In this document: positions 19,185-27,956 of the stretch, piece after piece
Layout of the letters: every line of letters starts with the position of its first letter
Position numbering within the stretch: the first letter of the stretch is position 1
Assembly (NCBI GenBank): GCA_014190475.1
Contig: BJGL01000003.1
Span: forward strand, 1 to 63,120
Direction: 5' to 3'
Length of the DNA: 63,120 bases
Origin: Bacteroidota bacterium
GTDB taxonomy: Bacteria; Bacteroidota; Bacteroidia; Chitinophagales; Chitinophagaceae
Position numbers and translations under genes: made by a program
Notes under the pieces: generated by a model
The model's input: only the letters and a program-made list of their open reading frames with translations
The model's database searches: none
Told to the model about the DNA's origin: nothing

Positions 19185-20687
19185 TTAGTTATTCATCAGT
19201 TTTTGAAGTTTGCGAGTCAGTATTAATAACATACCAGCAGCAATACCTGACATCACCACAAACAAAATAAAGAAGTCGTACAAATTATTCATCTCATAAC
19301 CCATGAATGTAGTGGTTTTTCCATCGGGGTATAAGGCGCTGAGCACACCCGCTAATTTGTTGGCGGCTGCACTGGCTAAAAACCAAACCGCCATCAACAA
19401 GGAAGCAAATTTGATAGGGGCTAATTTATTAACCAGAGAAAGTCCGATGGGAGATAAACAGAGTTCGCCCCAAGTATGCAAGGCGTACATCCCTAACAAC
19501 CAGATCATACTCACTTTTGTTCCTACGGCCACATCTTTCACACCAAAAGCGATCCATAAGTAGCCCAGTGAAAGTAAAAAGAGTCCCAGCGACATTTTGG
19601 TAGGAGAGGAAGGTTCACGTTTTCCCAATTTTAACCATAACCACGCAAATACAGGTGCAAAAAGCACTACATAAATTGAGTTCAGTGAGGCAAAAAAACT
19701 AGAGGGTACTGTAAAGAAACCCAGATCACGCTGGGTTTGTTCTTCTGCAAAAAAAGTAAGGGAAGCACCTGCTTGTTCAAAAGCACTCCAGAAAAATACC
19801 ACAAAGAAGGAAACACTGAAGATCACAGCAACGCGTTGTTTTTCGATTGTGCTCAAGGTCTTGTCTGAAAAAATTATAAAGCCAATCAATATTGGCGAGG
19901 CTACCAGCACATAGGTGAGATAATCCACCACGCGTGTATCAATATAGAGTGCTGTAATCATGATGGCTGATAACAAGGTTAAGCCGGCCAACATATTTAA
20001 AGGGCGAGTCCATGCAGTTGGTGCATTGGCAGGCGTAAGACCCAATATATTTTTATCTGGGTCCAACACATATTTTTTATGAAAAACAAGCTGGACCACC
20101 ACGCTGATCAACATTGCAATTCCTCCGGCAAGGAAGGCCCATTTGAAATCTTCAGGGTTGCCGGTATCACCTACCAGACCACAAATAATCGGACCTAACG
20201 CTCCGCCCACATTGATTCCCATATAAAAAATAGTATAGGCGGAATCAGTTCTGCGATCTCCTTTTGGATAGAGTTGACCAACCAGCGCAGAGATATTGGG
20301 TTTGAAAAAGCCATTACCCGTAATCATTAGCCCCAGTCCTGTAAAAAATAAGATAGTAGACAGATCAGCAGAGCTTTGATAAATGGAGGCGCAGAAAAAA
20401 AGTACAAATTCACCCAAAGCCATGAGCAGTCCACCAATTATAATGGAGCGTTGATTACCCCAGTAACGGTCCGCGATATAACCGCCCAGCAAGGGAGTCA
20501 GGTAAACCAAGCTGGTATAGCTACCGTAAAGGTTAGAGGCAAATGCTTTGTCAACTAATAGTGCTTTTGTCAAAAAGAGAACCAGGATAGCTCTCATTCC
20601 ATAGTAGTTGAATCGTTCCCACATTTCGGTGGCAAACAATACAGCCAATCCTTTTGGATGGCCCGTAGGGGTAGTGTTGGCAGACAT
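19185..20687 (-). CDS. POT family proton-coupled peptide transporter
   Basis: A 500-residue MFS-fold protein with about 12-14 helices that takes up di- and tripeptides with protons. The N-terminal GHPKGLAVLFATEMWERFNYYGMR contains the POT signature ExxERFxYYG, and GGYIADRYWG and FYMGINVGGALG follow as expected. It heads a probable three-gene run POT-OPT-alkB on the minus strand. Confidence 0.94.
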   Translation of the reverse strand: MSANTTPTGHPKGLAVLFATEMWERFNYYGMRAILVLFLTKALLVDKAFASNLYGSYTSLVYLTPLLGGYIADRYWGNQRSIIIGGLLMALGEFVLFFCASIYQSSADLSTILFFTGLGLMITGNGFFKPNISALVGQLYPKGDRRTDSAYTIFYMGINVGGALGPIICGLVGDTGNPEDFKWAFLAGGIAMLISVVVQLVFHKKYVLDPDKNILGLTPANAPTAWTRPLNMLAGLTLLSAIMITALYIDTRVVDYLTYVLVASPILIGFIIFSDKTLSTIEKQRVAVIFSVSFFVVFFWSAFEQAGASLTFFAEEQTQRDLGFFTVPSSFFASLNSIYVVLFAPVFAWLWLKLGKREPSSPTKMSLGLFLLSLGYLWIAFGVKDVAVGTKVSMIWLLGMYALHTWGELCLSPIGLSLVNKLAPIKFASLLMAVWFLASAAANKLAGVLSALYPDGKTTTFMGYEMNNLYDFFILFVVMSGIAAGMLLILTRKLQKLMNN

Positions 20688-20787
20688 AGGGCTTGCTTGT
20701 TTAAGTGACTGAAAATAAAGATTATTATCTAACCCTCAATTACCCGTAGGCTAATTACTTTCGCAACTAACTTTTCTGCCTTTTATC

Positions 20788-22065
20788 ATGAGAATACTAT
20801 TATTGGGTTCCGGAGGAAGAGAACATGCATTTGCTTGGAAAATTACCCAAAGCCCCCTTTGTAAGGCGTTATTTATAGCACCAGGTAATGCGGGTACAAA
20901 AGGGTTAGGGCAGCATTTGCCGTTTGGAGTTACTGATTTTGATGCTATTCGAACTTGCTGTATAGAGCAAGCTATTGATATGGTGGTAGTTGGTCCTGAG
21001 GAGCCATTAGTAAAAGGGCTGGTAGAATATTTGCGGGAAGAACCATTGCTCAAGTCCTTATCCATTATTGGTCCCGGACAACAGGGAGCCGCACTGGAAG
21101 GAAGTAAAGCTTTTGCAAAAGCTTTCTTACAGCGCCACGGTATACCTACTGCTTCTTACCGTGAGTTTACCAAAGAAAATTACCAGGAGGGGTTGACTTA
21201 TTTGCAAGCCCATCCTTTGCCTATTGTTTTAAAGGCAGATGGGTTGGCTGCGGGTAAAGGCGTATTAATTTGTTCTACCCATCAAGAGGCAATACAAGGT
21301 TTTGAAGAAATGATTCAGTCCGCCAAATTCGGAGAAGCTGGAAAGAAAGTGGTCGTAGAAGAATTTTTACAAGGCATCGAGATCTCTGTGTTTGTGTTGA
21401 CAGATGGGAAAAACTATGTGTTATTACCAGAGGCCAAAGATTACAAGCGAATCGGAGAGGGGGATACTGGTCTAAATACAGGGGGAATGGGTGCAGTAAG
21501 TCCCGTACCCTTTGTAGATGCAGTGCTTTGGGAAAAAATAAAAACACGCGTGGTAGCACCTACCATTCAGGGATTACAACAAGATGGCATTCCTTACTGT
21601 GGTTTTATTTTTATCGGTTTTATGATCGTGAAGGGCGAACCCTTTGTGATCGAATATAATTGTAGAATGGGGGATCCTGAGACAGAAGTGGTGATGCCTC
21701 GTCTTCAAACTGATTTAGTTGAGTTACTAGCCGCCGCCGCTGCTGGAGAATTGAAGACTCAAACTATTAAAACTGATCCAAGAACCGCCTGTACCGTAGT
21801 GGCCGTGAGCGGAGGATATCCCGAGGAGTATAGAAAAGGATTTGTCATTCAGGGACTGGATCAATTACCGGATTCTTCATTGGTGTTTCATATGGGTACA
21901 CAGCAAAAAGGGGATGATATTATCACCAGCGGAGGTCGTGTTTTAGCTGTTACAGCTTTTGGTAACACTGTGTCGGAAGCTGCTGCAGCGGCTCGGACTA
22001 TTCAGGACTCCATTCAGTTTGAAGGTAAGTACTACCGACGCGATATTGGGTTTGAGTTCAAATGA
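20788..22065 (+). CDS. purD: Phosphoribosylamine-glycine ligase
   Basis: GAR synthetase, the second step of de novo purine synthesis. The ATP-grasp protein begins with the typical MRILLLGSGGREHA and shows GPEEPLVKGL, KADGLAAGKGV and NCRMGDPETEVVMPRL. The length of 425 residues is standard. A near-consensus -7 box TACTTTCG (20756-20763) precedes it. The 3' end overlaps the convergent MFS gene by 34 bp. The other pur genes are not in the window. Confidence 0.97.
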   Translation: MRILLLGSGGREHAFAWKITQSPLCKALFIAPGNAGTKGLGQHLPFGVTDFDAIRTCCIEQAIDMVVVGPEEPLVKGLVEYLREEPLLKSLSIIGPGQQGAALEGSKAFAKAFLQRHGIPTASYREFTKENYQEGLTYLQAHPLPIVLKADGLAAGKGVLICSTHQEAIQGFEEMIQSAKFGEAGKKVVVEEFLQGIEISVFVLTDGKNYVLLPEAKDYKRIGEGDTGLNTGGMGAVSPVPFVDAVLWEKIKTRVVAPTIQGLQQDGIPYCGFIFIGFMIVKGEPFVIEYNCRMGDPETEVVMPRLQTDLVELLAAAAAGELKTQTIKTDPRTACTVVAVSGGYPEEYRKGFVIQGLDQLPDSSLVFHMGTQQKGDDIITSGGRVLAVTAFGNTVSEAAAAARTIQDSIQFEGKYYRRDIGFEFK

Positions 22066-23246
22066 ACCCCTAACCAAATTGCAGCCAATGTTGCTGCAAT
22101 TGCTGTAGTAATGAATGTAGCAGCGGCACCCCAGTTGGTCCAAATAAATCCTGCCAGTATACTCGCTACCAATGCTCCAATACTTTCACAGGAGCTAAAG
22201 AACCCCAATGCAGTGCCTCTTTCCTCAGGGGCAGACTGATTGCTGACCCATGCTTTGATTACCCCTTCGGTAGCTCCGGCATAAAGACCATAGCATCCAA
22301 AAAGAAAAATTAATCCCTTGATCCCTGGATTAGTTGCAAAACCTGCATAAACACTGGCAAACAATAGGAAGCCTCCAATTAAAACAGGTTTGAATCCCAT
22401 TTTATCGGCAAGCGAACCCAGGAAAGGGGCGCTGCTTGCATAGATCAGGTTGTAAAAAATATAAACTGCAATGGTTGCCGTGTCTGCATCGAGTTTGATT
22501 TGTCCCCAGGAAAATTGCTGTCCTTCCAGCAGGGTTCTGGTAAAAAGAATTAGGAAGAAATCGGCACTATTGAACAGCAAAAAGATCCAAAAGCCAGGCA
22601 TTACTTTTTGAAAATTAGGCGTGGCTCTTTTCCAATAATGGAAGTAGGAGAAGAACCCCTTTTTTAGGGTAACCAACGGGGGAAATTTTTTCTCACGGAT
22701 CAAAAAGGTCATGAGCACGGAGAGTATGCCGGGAATGAAGGCAAGTAGAAATAGCGTTTTGTATTCTCCGGGATAGGCATAAAGAAATACTAGTGCCAAT
22801 AATGGGCCCAAGGCTGCTCCAAAAGTATCCATGCCACGATGAAATCCAAAAACCTGCCCTCTGTTTTCAGGGCTTGCTTCCATAGCCAGCATCGCATCCC
22901 GGGCTGCCGTACGTACACCTTTGCCCAAACGGTCCGTAGTTCGTACTAAAAATACTCCAATGACACTGCTTGTTAGACCCAAAAGCGGTTTTGAGAGGGC
23001 GCTTAGTAAATAACCCCACTGGACAAAGGGAAGACGGACTCCTTTTCGGTCGCTCCAGGCACCAAAACTGCCCTTGCTGATTCCCGCCATGAAATTGACT
23101 ACGCCTTCCAACGTGCCAATCAGCAACACGCTAAATCCTATTTGTTTCAGGTAAACAGGTATTACCGGATACAGCATCTCGCTGGCCACATCGGCAACCA
23201 GGCTAACCAGCGATAAGATCCAAACGGTTCGGGTCAATATCCGCAT
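22032..23246 (-). CDS. MFS transporter
   Basis: A major facilitator superfamily permease of about 404 residues with 12 predicted helices. The loop between helices 2 and 3 reads GAWSDRKGVRLPFV, and helix 4 has the RTTDRLGKGVRTAARDAML block of the YfcJ/bacitracin-like subgroup; substrate unknown. I place the start at the ATG 23246 (MRILTRTVWIL), directly before helix 1, rather than at 23306, which lies in the mreB promoter region. The 3' end overlaps purD. Confidence 0.85.
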   Translation of the reverse strand: MRILTRTVWILSLVSLVADVASEMLYPVIPVYLKQIGFSVLLIGTLEGVVNFMAGISKGSFGAWSDRKGVRLPFVQWGYLLSALSKPLLGLTSSVIGVFLVRTTDRLGKGVRTAARDAMLAMEASPENRGQVFGFHRGMDTFGAALGPLLALVFLYAYPGEYKTLFLLAFIPGILSVLMTFLIREKKFPPLVTLKKGFFSYFHYWKRATPNFQKVMPGFWIFLLFNSADFFLILFTRTLLEGQQFSWGQIKLDADTATIAVYIFYNLIYASSAPFLGSLADKMGFKPVLIGGFLLFASVYAGFATNPGIKGLIFLFGCYGLYAGATEGVIKAWVSNQSAPEERGTALGFFSSCESIGALVASILAGFIWTNWGAAATFITTAIAATLAAIWLGVHLNSNPISRR

Positions 23247-23270
23247 ACCTGAAGTTACACTGAAACGGCT

Positions 23271-23300
23271 TTGAGAAGTTCTCAATTTCCCGCACCTTTG
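23271..23300 (+). promoter_or_regulatory. mreB promoter (TTG-N19-CACCTTTG)
   Basis: TTG at 23271-23273 and CACCTTTG at 23293-23300 (one mismatch to TAnnTTTG) are exactly 19 bp apart. The -7 box is part of a 9-bp inverted repeat (23291-23299 and 23311-23319) that brackets the expected transcription start. Confidence 0.6.
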
Positions 23301-23319
23301 TTCCACTACAAAAGGTGCG
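23291..23319. repeat. Inverted repeat across the mreB -7 box and start site
   Basis: CGCACCTTT and AAAGGTGCG are perfect complements separated by 11 bp. The left arm overlaps the -7 box. It could be an operator or a 5' leader hairpin; chance cannot be excluded. Confidence 0.5.
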
Positions 23320-23326
23320 ATAGAAT

Positions 23327-24352
23327 ATGGGACTTTTTAATTGGTTTACGCAAGAGATTGCAATTGACTTGGGCACAGCTAACACGCTCATTATTCACAA
23401 CGATGAAGTAGTGGTGAATGAGCCTAGCATTGTTGCCTTAAATAGAAATAATCCAAAGGAAGTATTAGCTGTGGGAAAGAAGGCTTTGATGATGCATGAA
23501 AAAACCCACGAGAGTATACGTACGGTTCGTCCATTGCGTGATGGTGTAATTGCAGATTTTAACGCTGCGGAATTAATGATCCGCGAGATGATTAAGTTGG
23601 TATATCCCAAACGTCCTCTATTTCCTCCCAGTTGGCGAATGATGATTTGTATCCCTTCCTCTATTACTGAAGTAGAGAAGCGTGCGGTTAGAGACAGTGC
23701 AGAACAAGCGGGCGCCAAAGAAGTGTATTTGATTCACGAACCTATGGCCGCTGCCTTGGGAATTGGTATTGATGTGGAAGAACCCGTTGGTAATATGATC
23801 ATTGATATTGGTGGCGGTACAACCGGCATCACGGTCATTGCATTGGCTGGAATTGTGTGTGATCAATCCATTCGTATTGCAGGTGATGAATTTACCGCTG
23901 ATATCATGGAAGCATTGCGTCGTTATCATTCCTTGTTGATCGGAGAGCGCACGGCCGAGCAAATTAAAATACAAGTGGGTGCTGCCTTAAAGGATATTGA
24001 CAATCCTCCGGATGATTTTGCAGTGAATGGTCGTGACCTAGTTACGGGTATCCCCAAGCAAATTATGGTGAGCTATCAGGAAATTGCAGAGGCACTTGAT
24101 AAAAGCATCTTTAAAATTGAAGAGGCTATTTTGAAAGCACTCGAGCAAACACCGCCAGAATTAGCTGCCGATATTTATCGTCGTGGTTTATATATCACAG
24201 GTGGAGGAGCCTTGCTACGTGGATTGGATCGCCGATTGAGTAGTAAGATTAAACTGCCAGTTCATATTGCAGACGATCCATTAAAAAGTGTAGTGCGGGG
24301 AACTGGAATTGGATTGAAAAATTATGATCGGTATCCATTTATTATGCGTTAA
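23327..24352 (+). CDS. mreB: Rod-shape actin homologue MreB
   Basis: The bacterial actin that guides lateral wall synthesis. It has the actin-fold phosphate loops IDLGTANTLI and IDIGGGTTGITVIAL, the adenosine motif TGGGALLRGLD, and a length of 341 residues as expected. The short N-terminal amphipathic segment MGLFNWFTQEIA would bind the membrane. It opens the cluster mreB-mreC-mreD-mrdA-rodA, all on one strand, that encodes the elongation machinery. Confidence 0.97.
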   Translation: MGLFNWFTQEIAIDLGTANTLIIHNDEVVVNEPSIVALNRNNPKEVLAVGKKALMMHEKTHESIRTVRPLRDGVIADFNAAELMIREMIKLVYPKRPLFPPSWRMMICIPSSITEVEKRAVRDSAEQAGAKEVYLIHEPMAAALGIGIDVEEPVGNMIIDIGGGTTGITVIALAGIVCDQSIRIAGDEFTADIMEALRRYHSLLIGERTAEQIKIQVGAALKDIDNPPDDFAVNGRDLVTGIPKQIMVSYQEIAEALDKSIFKIEEAILKALEQTPPELAADIYRRGLYITGGGALLRGLDRRLSSKIKLPVHIADDPLKSVVRGTGIGLKNYDRYPFIMR

Positions 24353-24377
24353 AGGATGCAATTAAAACGGAACTACG

Positions 24378-25256
24378 TTGCGTAACGTCATCCTATTTAT
24401 TCGTCGCTATCTCACTTTTTTTACCTTTCTGTTTTTACAGATTGTATCGCTATGGTTTTTGTACAGCTTTAACCAATTTCATCAGGCTCAGTTTTTACAA
24501 ACGGCCAATGAATTAACTGGCGAGGTCAATAAGCGGTATAAAAATTTTGAAAACTTTTTCTTACAGGGTGAAGAAAATCGCCGTTTACACCGTGTCAATG
24601 ATTCCTTATTAAATTTATTATCGCAGCAACTAGCTAGACCTGATACCACTTGGCAATTGGTAACCGATACGTTGTTAATTGACTCTACGCGTCAATTTCG
24701 ACGCTATTATTTTAGACCTGCCAGTGTGGTTTTTAATTCTACGAACAGTGAAAAAAATTATATCCAATTGGATCGAGGTTCACTTCATGGAATTACAGAG
24801 AATATGTCTGTTCTGAATTCCGATGGAAGCGCGGTAGGAATTGTAGTACATGTCAGTCCTCGCTTTGCACAAGTGATGAGTTTATTGCATGTACGTCAGA
24901 AGGTGAATGTAGCACTTCAGAAAACCGGAGATTTTGGTACGCTGGAGTGGGATGGGAAAGATCCGGGATTATTATTACTAAAAGGGCTGCCAAAGAGTGT
25001 GCCTGTTAAAGTGGGAGATCCGGTGGTGGCTAGCCGCTACTCCTTTAATTTTCCTCCTGGTTATCCGGTAGGAACTATCGCAGCAATTATCAGTGATAAG
25101 AGTACTAATTTTTACTTGCTGAAAGTAAAGCCTGCCGCCCGGTTTAATAATCTCCAAAATGTATTTGTGGTGGAGAACCTACAGTATGCAGAACAAGCCA
25201 CGTTGGATCAGGAAACGCGGAAAAGAATTGAAGACTCAAAAAGAACGCCCCGATGA
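24378..25256 (+). CDS. mreC: Rod-shape protein MreC
   Basis: A single-pass inner-membrane protein with a periplasmic beta-rich domain that organises the elongasome. The N-terminal helix is at about residues 10-28, then a coiled coil (residues 35-75) and the MreC beta domain with NYIQLDRGSLHGI and GLPKSVPVKVGDPVV. The start is a TTG at 24378, 25 bp after mreB; no ATG is available before the helix. Its stop overlaps mreD by 4 bp. Confidence 0.93.
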   Translation: MRNVILFIRRYLTFFTFLFLQIVSLWFLYSFNQFHQAQFLQTANELTGEVNKRYKNFENFFLQGEENRRLHRVNDSLLNLLSQQLARPDTTWQLVTDTLLIDSTRQFRRYYFRPASVVFNSTNSEKNYIQLDRGSLHGITENMSVLNSDGSAVGIVVHVSPRFAQVMSLLHVRQKVNVALQKTGDFGTLEWDGKDPGLLLLKGLPKSVPVKVGDPVVASRYSFNFPPGYPVGTIAAIISDKSTNFYLLKVKPAARFNNLQNVFVVENLQYAEQATLDQETRKRIEDSKRTPR

Positions 25257-25789
25257 AAGAAATAAGCAGAAATCTTCTCCGGTTGGTCCTCTTTTTGTTT
25301 ATTGAGGTGTATGTACTTCATAAGATGCCCCATTTGCATCGCTTTATTTCGCCTTCACTCTATTTTCTCTTTCTACTCTGGTTACCCTTCTCTGTTTCCC
25401 CACGTTTCCTGCTCTGGATTGGTCTTGCAACGGGATTGCTGGTAGATTATTTTTTGCAAAGTCCAGGTCTGCATGCCTCTGCTTGTCTTTGGCTTTGTTT
25501 TCTTCGTCCTTACTTAATAGGGGTGCTGGCTCCACGAGAGAGCAGCGAGTTCAACTACCGGGAGCCCTCTGCACAATCTTTACTTTGGGCGCCCTACCTT
25601 ATCTATGTTACCTTACTCACGCTGGTTCATCATACCTGGTTGGTATTTCTGGAGTGGTTGAGTTTTGGGTCTTTTGGCGATTTTTTGATCAAAGTATTGG
25701 CCTCTACCGCTATCTCCCTTTTATTGATTATTCCGATTGAATTGTTGTTTCCCCGAAGCCTTCGTTTTAGAACTAATGTAGGGGGCTGA
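25253..25789 (+). CDS. mreD: Rod-shape protein MreD
   Basis: A small polytopic membrane protein of 178 residues with five to six helices, overlapping mreC by ATGA and lying before mrdA. Sequence similarity within MreD is low, so the assignment rests on size, topology, position and the N-terminal NLLRLVLFLFIEVYVL pattern seen in Bacteroidota members. Confidence 0.87.
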   Translation: MKEISRNLLRLVLFLFIEVYVLHKMPHLHRFISPSLYFLFLLWLPFSVSPRFLLWIGLATGLLVDYFLQSPGLHASACLWLCFLRPYLIGVLAPRESSEFNYREPSAQSLLWAPYLIYVTLLTLVHHTWLVFLEWLSFGSFGDFLIKVLASTAISLLLIIPIELLFPRSLRFRTNVGG

Positions 25790-25850
25790 TTTGGAAGCAA
25801 ATTTGGAAAGCCGTTGTTCCCAACTTATTTTGCAAGTGGTATCGTGATCC

Positions 25851-27956
25851 ATGGCTGTCTATAATCAATCCCGAAGCAATACAATACGCCTAATTGTAAT
25901 TATCACTTTTGTGATTATTACACTCCAGCTATTCTATTTACAAATAGTAGATCGTCGGTATGAACAACTGGCGATGGATAATGCGGTTTATCCAAAAGTG
26001 ATTTATCCTGAACGCGGCATTATTTACGATCGAAAAGGGAAAGCAATTCTAAATAATACCATCATTTTTGATTTGATGGTAACGCCGGCCGAAACAAAAG
26101 GAATTGATACACTTGATTTCTGCCGTTTGATGAATATGGATACCAGTGAGTTTAGAAAAAGAATGGTGGATGCTATTTTAAAAAATACCAGTGTTCGCCC
26201 TTCCGTATTCAAGGCCATGCTTACCAAAGAACTCCAGGCAAGATTTGAAGAAAATAGTTGGCGATTCCCCGGATTCAATTTAGTGGAGCGTCCTTTGCGT
26301 ACCTATCCTTATCACGCTGCTGCACATATCTTGGGCTATATCCGTGAAGCCGATAAGCGGGATATTGAACGTTCTAATAATTTTTATAGGCAAGGGGATT
26401 ACATTGGTAAAACTGGTTTGGAAGCTTATTATGAATCTGTACTGATGGGGCAGCGTGGTGTGCAGTATATGATCAAGGATAACAAAAACAGGTTGGTGGG
26501 TACTTATGAAGGAGGCGAATATGATACAGCTGCAATTGCCGGAAGAAGTTTACGCACGCATATCGATATCGAGTTACAACAATTGGCAGAGGCGCTGATG
26601 AATAATAAAGTAGGAGGTTTGGTTGCTATTGATCCTAAAACCGGGGGAATTCTTTCTATGGTATCAGGCCCCAACTATGATCCCAATGATTTGTCTGGCC
26701 CGGATGGCAGTAAGAATTTTAGTCGGATGCAATTGGATGTTTCGGGTCCTATGCTTAATCGTGCCATTGCAGGACGTTACGAACCTGGGTCAACCTATAA
26801 GCCGTTGGGCGCTTTGATTGCGCTGAACGAAAAAGTAGTGAACGCATCCTATGGGTATCCTTGTGGAGGTCGTTATACACTTTGCGGACACGGAAAGCCA
26901 GAGTGTACCCACGCGGGTGGTGGACACGCTGCCAATGTACGTTTAGCTATTGCTAATTCCTGTAATGCCTATTTTGCCCATATCTATCGTTTAACCGTGG
27001 ACAATCCACGTTATAAAAATGTCTACGATGGTTATCTGCATTGGAAAGAATACATGAATGCTTTTGGATTGGGAGTACGTTTGGGAGTAGATCTTCCCAA
27101 TGAGAGTACTGGAGGAATTCCAGATACCGTAGTGTATAACCGGGAAAATGCCGGACGTTGGACTTCTTGCACCAACCTTACTCTAGGTATCGGGCAGGAT
27201 AAAATGCAAACGACTCCCTTACAAATGGCCAACGCGATGTGTATTATTGCTAATAAAGGGTACTACTATACGCCGCATTTTGTAAAGGAGATCGAAGGAG
27301 AGGATCCTGATGATGAATCACTGTTGAGTCGTTTTCAAAAAAAACATGATGTGTTGACCAATATACCCGATGTGGTATTTAATGAGGTGATTGAGGGGAT
27401 GAGCGATGTGGTGAAAGTGGGTACGGCCCGCGGTGCTCAGATTGAAGGAGTAGAAGTTTGTGCAAAAACCGGAACAGCAGAAAATTATACCATTCTGGAT
27501 CGGCGTCGTATCAAATTGCCGGATAACTCCATGTTTGTATGTTTTGCACCCAAGGAGAATCCTAAGATTGCCATTGCTGTGTTTGTTCAGAATGCAGGAT
27601 TTGGTGCCACCTGGGCTGCACCGATTGCCCGCATGATGATGGAGAAATATTTATTAGATACACTAACGGCTAAAAGTAAAATTGACTCAGCAAGAATTGC
27701 CTCTACTAACTTAATGCCTAGCTATTTTAAGCGTTTGCAATATAAGGAAGATTCAATCCGAGCTTTTAAATGGTTCCAGGTTACTAAGGACAGTTCTTAT
27801 ATTGATCGTTTTTCGTTTCATGAATCTTCGCCTTTTCCGCAATCTCCTTTTCGCAAAAATCCAGCTGAACAGGAATTACCTAACTGGGTAAAAATTTTAT
27901 CAGGCACCTGTTTACCGGAGCGGGGAATAGAAAAATTAAAAACTTTTTCTGCTTGA
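25851..27956 (+). CDS. mrdA: Penicillin-binding protein 2 (elongation transpeptidase)
   Basis: The class B PBP of lateral wall growth. It has one N-terminal membrane helix (about residues 13-30), a dimerisation/pedestal domain, and a transpeptidase domain with all three motifs: SxxK in GSTYKPLG, SxN in ANSCNAYFA, and KTG in CAKTGTAEN. At 701 residues it is slightly longer than the E. coli protein because of a C-terminal tail. It overlaps rodA by 4 bp. Confidence 0.95.
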   Translation: MAVYNQSRSNTIRLIVIITFVIITLQLFYLQIVDRRYEQLAMDNAVYPKVIYPERGIIYDRKGKAILNNTIIFDLMVTPAETKGIDTLDFCRLMNMDTSEFRKRMVDAILKNTSVRPSVFKAMLTKELQARFEENSWRFPGFNLVERPLRTYPYHAAAHILGYIREADKRDIERSNNFYRQGDYIGKTGLEAYYESVLMGQRGVQYMIKDNKNRLVGTYEGGEYDTAAIAGRSLRTHIDIELQQLAEALMNNKVGGLVAIDPKTGGILSMVSGPNYDPNDLSGPDGSKNFSRMQLDVSGPMLNRAIAGRYEPGSTYKPLGALIALNEKVVNASYGYPCGGRYTLCGHGKPECTHAGGGHAANVRLAIANSCNAYFAHIYRLTVDNPRYKNVYDGYLHWKEYMNAFGLGVRLGVDLPNESTGGIPDTVVYNRENAGRWTSCTNLTLGIGQDKMQTTPLQMANAMCIIANKGYYYTPHFVKEIEGEDPDDESLLSRFQKKHDVLTNIPDVVFNEVIEGMSDVVKVGTARGAQIEGVEVCAKTGTAENYTILDRRRIKLPDNSMFVCFAPKENPKIAIAVFVQNAGFGATWAAPIARMMMEKYLLDTLTAKSKIDSARIASTNLMPSYFKRLQYKEDSIRAFKWFQVTKDSSYIDRFSFHESSPFPQSPFRKNPAEQELPNWVKILSGTCLPERGIEKLKTFSA

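Noticed and set aside
23247-23306. Longer N-terminus of the MFS transporter
   Set aside because: The extension MEQRCGKLRTSQ is not membrane-like and lies in the mreB promoter region; the ATG at 23246 fits better.
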